This document shows positions 42,896-45,892 of a stretch of 45,892 bases of DNA, one piece after another; the first letter of the stretch is position 1, and each line of letters begins with the position of its first letter. Under the pieces are notes generated by a model. That model had not been told where the DNA came from, ran no database searches, and saw only the letters and a list, made by a program, of their open reading frames with translations. The stretch comes from Criibacterium bergeronii (GTDB lineage Bacteria; Bacillota; Clostridia; Peptostreptococcales; Filifactoraceae), in the NCBI RefSeq assembly GCF_001693775.2, contig NZ_MBEW02000013.1, positions 1-45,892 of the forward strand. Reading direction: 5' to 3'. Position numbers and translations under genes: made by a program.

Positions 42896-43477
42896 ATGAA
42901 AACAATAGTGGCACTGGGAGACTCCTTGACCTTTGGGTATTGCGTGACTGAAGAAAACAAATGGGTCAACATTATAAACAAATCCCTCAAGCAAAACCAT
43001 ATTGACGTAAAAATAATAAATAGCGGCATTAACGGGGATACCACAAGGGCAATGTATCAAAGGCTAAATCAAGACGTGCTTTCTTATAATCCGGTTGAGG
43101 TAGTAATGTGGTCAGGAGCAAATGACTTTTATTTTAACACATATCCATTTGAGGAAACATTAAAATATTTTGAAAAAATTACACAAAGTTTAAACAAAAA
43201 TTTTATCAAAGTTAATTATATTTTAGGACCGGACGTTAATTTAAATTTGGCATTGACAGAAATAGAATACGCTACATTAAAATCAATGCTTGTAAAATTT
43301 GAAAAATTAAAACAATTTTTTGATAAAAATGATTACAAATATTTAGATTTAAGAAACATATTCCACAGTGAAAATAATGAAGATTATTTTATTGACACAA
43401 TACATTTTAATAATAAAGGCTCAAAAATTATAGCAGATAAAATATATAGGTATATTGTTGATAAAATCATAAAATAA
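42896..43477 (+). CDS. SGNH/GDSL-family esterase or lipase
   Basis: A 193-residue cytoplasmic-looking hydrolase with all four SGNH blocks: GDSLTFG (8-14, nucleophile Ser10), NSGINGDTT, GANDF, and DTIHFNNKG with the catalytic Asp and His. This is the TesA-like branch, acting on short acyl esters, thioesters or sugar acetyl groups; substrate unknown. No signal peptide. It begins 37 bp after rpoN and may be co-transcribed with it. Confidence 0.88.
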   Translation: MKTIVALGDSLTFGYCVTEENKWVNIINKSLKQNHIDVKIINSGINGDTTRAMYQRLNQDVLSYNPVEVVMWSGANDFYFNTYPFEETLKYFEKITQSLNKNFIKVNYILGPDVNLNLALTEIEYATLKSMLVKFEKLKQFFDKNDYKYLDLRNIFHSENNEDYFIDTIHFNNKGSKIIADKIYRYIVDKIIK

Positions 43478-43673
43478 AACTATTTATTTACTCAATTATA
43501 GGTATGCTTGTAAAATTAATCCAGTCAATATAAAAACAATAAAAAAATAAAATTTGACAATACTGAAAAATTGCTGTAAATTATATCTATAATTGCGTAT
43601 GCTTTTGGGTAGAATTATTAGCAATTAATAGTCTTATAATATTATTTTAGACATAGTATAATTAGGAGGCAAC

Positions 43674-44450
43674 ATGAATAACTTGCTAATGGATGTCGAA
43701 GGTGAAATAGCAGTAGTTAGTATAAATCGTCCTAAGGCATTAAACGCATTGAACACTGAGACAGTACAAGAAATTAATGAATGCTTTAAAGAAATACAAA
43801 ATAGAAAAGACATTAAAGTAGTCATTCTTACAGGAGCGGGAGAAAAATCTTTTGTAGCCGGAGCAGATATCGCTCAGATGTCTAATATGACACCAAAGGA
43901 AGCAAGAGAGATGAGTTTAAATGCTTACGAAGCTTTTTCTAGAATCGAAAATTGCCCTCAAGTTGTCATAGCAGCAGTTAATGGCTTTGCATTAGGCGGG
44001 GGCTGCGAAATTGCAATGTCATGTGACATAAGAATAGTAGCCGACACTGCAAAATTTGGGCAACCGGAAGTAGGTCTAGGAATTATCCCGGGATTTGGCG
44101 GCACACAAAGATTGCCAAGATTAGTTGGCAAAGGAAGAGCCAAAGAATTAATTTTTACAGCAGAAACTATAGATGCAAATGAAGCATATAGAATTGGTCT
44201 AGTAAATAAAGTTGTACCAAAAGAAGAACTAATGGATACCTGTAAAAAAATGGCTCAAAGAATTCTAAAAAATGGTTCATTAGCAATAACTCTAGCTAAA
44301 CAAGCAATTAACCTTGGTGTAGAAATGGATTTAAACAGCGGTATACAATTGGAGTCAAATCAATTTGGATTGACATTTTCTTCACAAGACCAAAAAGAAG
44401 GAATGAATGCTTTCCTAGAAAAAAGAAAAGCTGAGCTTAAAGATTTTTAA
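43674..44450 (+). CDS. crt: Short-chain enoyl-CoA hydratase/crotonase (second copy)
   Basis: 3-Hydroxybutyryl-CoA dehydratase of the butyrate pathway. The 258 residues have the oxyanion segment VAGADIAQM (61-69) and catalytic Glu112 and Glu132 (GGGCEIAMSCD, QPEVGLG). TAGGAGG precedes the ATG. It is followed 54 bp later by thiolase, then an acyl-CoA dehydrogenase start, so this copy belongs to the housekeeping acetyl-CoA-to-butyryl-CoA route. No sigma-54 motif was found upstream. A TTGACA at 43555 with TAAATT 17 bp on is a weak promoter candidate. Confidence 0.92.
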   Translation: MNNLLMDVEGEIAVVSINRPKALNALNTETVQEINECFKEIQNRKDIKVVILTGAGEKSFVAGADIAQMSNMTPKEAREMSLNAYEAFSRIENCPQVVIAAVNGFALGGGCEIAMSCDIRIVADTAKFGQPEVGLGIIPGFGGTQRLPRLVGKGRAKELIFTAETIDANEAYRIGLVNKVVPKEELMDTCKKMAQRILKNGSLAITLAKQAINLGVEMDLNSGIQLESNQFGLTFSSQDQKEGMNAFLEKRKAELKDF

Positions 44451-44504
44451 GCAAAAAATTTAGTTTATTCAATTAATAAAAAATAAATTTTAAAGGAGAT
44501 TTTT

Positions 44505-45683
44505 ATGAGAAATGTTGTAATAGCAAGTGCAGCAAGAACAGCAGTTGGTAGCTTTGGCGGAGCATTAAAAGGACTTAGTGCAGTTGAACTAGGAACAATA
44601 GCAGCTAAAGAGGCTATAAAAAGAGCAGGAATTAAACCCGAAGACATTCAAGAAGTAGTTCTTGGTAATGTATTGCAAGCCGGACTTGGACAAAACCCTG
44701 CAAGACAAATCACACTAAACGCAGGTATACCAATATCAGTGCCTGCAATGACATTAAATAAAGTTTGCGGTTCAGGACTTAGAACAGTATCACTTGCAGC
44801 ACAAATGATAAAAGCAGGAGATGTTGATATAGTATTAGCAGGTGGAGCAGAGTCCATGTCAAATGCACCATTCTTACTTCCTAAAATGAGATGGGGAGCT
44901 AGAATGAATGATACAAATGTAGTTGATGAAATGATAAAAGACGGACTTTGGGACGCATTCAACGACTATCACATGGGTATCACAGCAGAAAACGTAGCAG
45001 AACAATTTGGTATCTCAAGACAAGAACAGGACGAATTAGCAGTAAACAGCCAAAATAGAGCAGAAAATGCTATAAAAAATGGATATTTCAAAGAAGAAAT
45101 AGTACCTATAGAATTAAAAGATAGAAAAGGGAATGTAACAATATTTGACACAGACGAATATGTAAGAATGGGTCAAACAATGGATGCAGCTGCAAAATTA
45201 AAACCAGCATTCAAAAAAGACGGTACAGTTACAGCAGGTAACGCATCAGGTATAAATGATGGAGCAGCTTGCCTAGTAATAATGAGTGAAGAAAAAGCCA
45301 ACGAACTTGGAATAAAACCATTAGCAAAAATCGTATCTTACGCATCAGCAGGCGTAGACCCTAAAATAATGGGAACAGGTCCAATACCATCAAGCAAAAT
45401 GGCAATGGAAAAAGCTGGACTTACCGCAGCGGATATTGACCTAGTAGAAGCAAATGAAGCATTTGCATCTCAAGCATTTGAAGTAGTTAAAGAATTAGGG
45501 TTCTCCATGGATAAAGTTAACGTAAACGGTGGAGCAATAGCAATAGGACACCCAATCGGAGCATCAGGAGCAAGAATTCTTACAACATTACTTTATGAAA
45601 TGAAAAGACGTGACGTTAAAAAAGGCCTAGCTACACTTTGCATAGGTGGCGGAATGGGTACAGCTCTTATAGTTGAAAGATAA
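44505..45683 (+). CDS. thlA: Acetyl-CoA C-acetyltransferase (thiolase)
   Basis: It condenses two acetyl-CoA to acetoacetyl-CoA, or cleaves it. The 392 residues are standard. The acyl-accepting Cys88 is in NKVCGSGLR, His349 in [12 protein letters not shown], and the acid/base Cys379 in [15 protein letters not shown] precedes the ATG. It lies between crotonase 2 and the acyl-CoA dehydrogenase start, with a large palindrome downstream. Confidence 0.96.
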   Translation: MRNVVIASAARTAVGSFGGALKGLSAVELGTIAAKEAIKRAGIKPEDIQEVVLGNVLQAGLGQNPARQITLNAGIPISVPAMTLNKVCGSGLRTVSLAAQMIKAGDVDIVLAGGAESMSNAPFLLPKMRWGARMNDTNVVDEMIKDGLWDAFNDYHMGITAENVAEQFGISRQEQDELAVNSQNRAENAIKNGYFKEEIVPIELKDRKGNVTIFDTDEYVRMGQTMDAAAKLKPAFKKDGTVTAGNASGINDGAACLVIMSEEKANELGIKPLAKIVSYASAGVDPKIMGTGPIPSSKMAMEKAGLTAADIDLVEANEAFASQAFEVVKELGFSMDKVNVNGGAIAIGHPIGASGARILTTLLYEMKRRDVKKGLATLCIGGGMGTALIVER

Positions 45684-45695
45684 TAACTGAATATA

Positions 45696-45735
45696 TATGC
45701 AAATAGCACAATAATATTATTGTGCTATTTGCATA
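45696..45735 (+). terminator. Perfect 40-bp palindrome after thiolase
   Basis: Two exact 20-bp halves, centred at 45715/45716, containing TGCAAATAGCACAA and its inverse. The RNA would form a long hairpin. No T-tract follows, so it may be a terminator of modest strength, a processing site that sets thiolase mRNA levels, or an operator. Confidence 0.55.
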
Positions 45736-45867
45736 ATATATAAAAATTAAAACAAATTGAAAAAATATTAACAAGCATATTAAAAATATTTAAAGCGTAA
45801 AATTAAAATTTTTTTATATAAAATAGAAAACCTTTTCTAAAAACCAAAACCCCTAAGGAGGAAAAAA

Positions 45868-45892
45868 ATGGAATTTGGACTATCAAAACAAC
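45868..45892 (+). CDS. Start of a probable acyl-CoA (butyryl-CoA) dehydrogenase, cut by the window end
   Basis: Only eight codons are visible (MEFGLSKQ) after a strong AAGGAGG at 45855-45861. The opening resembles short-chain acyl-CoA dehydrogenases, and the position after crotonase and thiolase fits bcd, normally followed by etfBA. Identity is inferred mainly from context. Confidence 0.5.

Noticed and set aside
43606-43625. Possible sigma-54 promoter before crotonase 2 (TTGGGT...TTAGC)
   Set aside because: GG-to-GC spacing is 13-14 bp rather than 12, and the -12 block is not TTGC.
1-45892. CRISPR array, tRNA, rRNA, integrated prophage or plasmid origin
   Set aside because: No regularly spaced direct repeats, tRNA cloverleaf text, rRNA segments, integrases or structural phage genes were seen.

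Overview
The window is 45.9 kb of AT-rich DNA (roughly one third G+C by eye) with tightly packed, mostly plus-strand operons, strong GGAGG-type ribosome binding sites, several TTG starts and many short intrinsic terminators. Gene content points to a low-GC anaerobic member of the Bacillota (Clostridia, most like Peptostreptococcales/Tissierellia-type amino-acid and butyrate fermenters). The evidence is a pyruvate phosphate dikinase operon, 4-hydroxybutyryl-CoA dehydratase, crotonase, thiolase, the start of an acyl-CoA dehydrogenase, sigma-54, and a ClpE-type unfoldase. I cannot fix the genus. I see no rRNA, tRNA or CRISPR array.

Layout. 0.2-3.4 kb: a DUF362 ferredoxin-like protein, then cysE-cysK for cysteine synthesis. 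3.5-4.25 kb: a decayed spot where a 5'-truncated, frameshifted PTS EIID gene abuts a broken IS630-type transposase. 4.4-7.3 kb (minus strand): proA-proB-proC. 7.6-8.1 kb: a decayed C45-type acyltransferase/amidohydrolase. 8.2-9.7 kb: a two-domain PPK2 polyphosphate:AMP phosphotransferase. 9.75-10.06 kb: a compact, probable type I toxin-antitoxin locus with mirror-image promoters. 10.2-15.4 kb: aminotransferase, rsmE, a secreted CAP-domain protein and mtaB. 15.6-19.6 kb: an HTH-less CcpN-like CBS protein, the PPDK regulatory protein and ppdK. 19.6-27.6 kb: the conserved rimP-nusA-rnpM-ylxQ-infB-rbfA-nrnA-truB-ribF translation/RNA operon behind a promoter-proximal terminator. 27.7-30.2 kb: a ClpE-like unfoldase.

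30.6-45.9 kb is a fermentation region. It holds a crotonase plus a truncated CoA-transferase (30.6-32.1), a minus-strand DNA-repair-associated pair (32.2-34.3), a PAS/AAA+ sigma-54 activator (34.5), 4-hydroxybutyryl-CoA dehydratase (36.3), 4-hydroxybutyrate CoA-transferase (38.0), a NifU-like protein, a permease, a small CGGC protein, RpoN itself (41.6), an SGNH hydrolase, a second crotonase, thiolase and the first codons of a probable butyryl-CoA dehydrogenase. Together these would take 4-hydroxybutyrate to crotonyl-CoA and connect it to the acetyl-CoA/butyrate pathway.

The most interesting signals are two. (1) The toxin-antitoxin locus at 9.75-10.06 kb, where toxin and antisense promoters and the first transcribed nucleotides are inverted copies of each other. 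(2) A self-contained sigma-54 circuit: near-consensus -24/-12 promoters before abfD (36143) and before the first crotonase (30603), each with a cluster of TGCAA-type motifs 150-205 bp upstream, and both the activator and rpoN encoded within the same 12 kb. All calls come from reading sequence and recalled family features; no database search was run.
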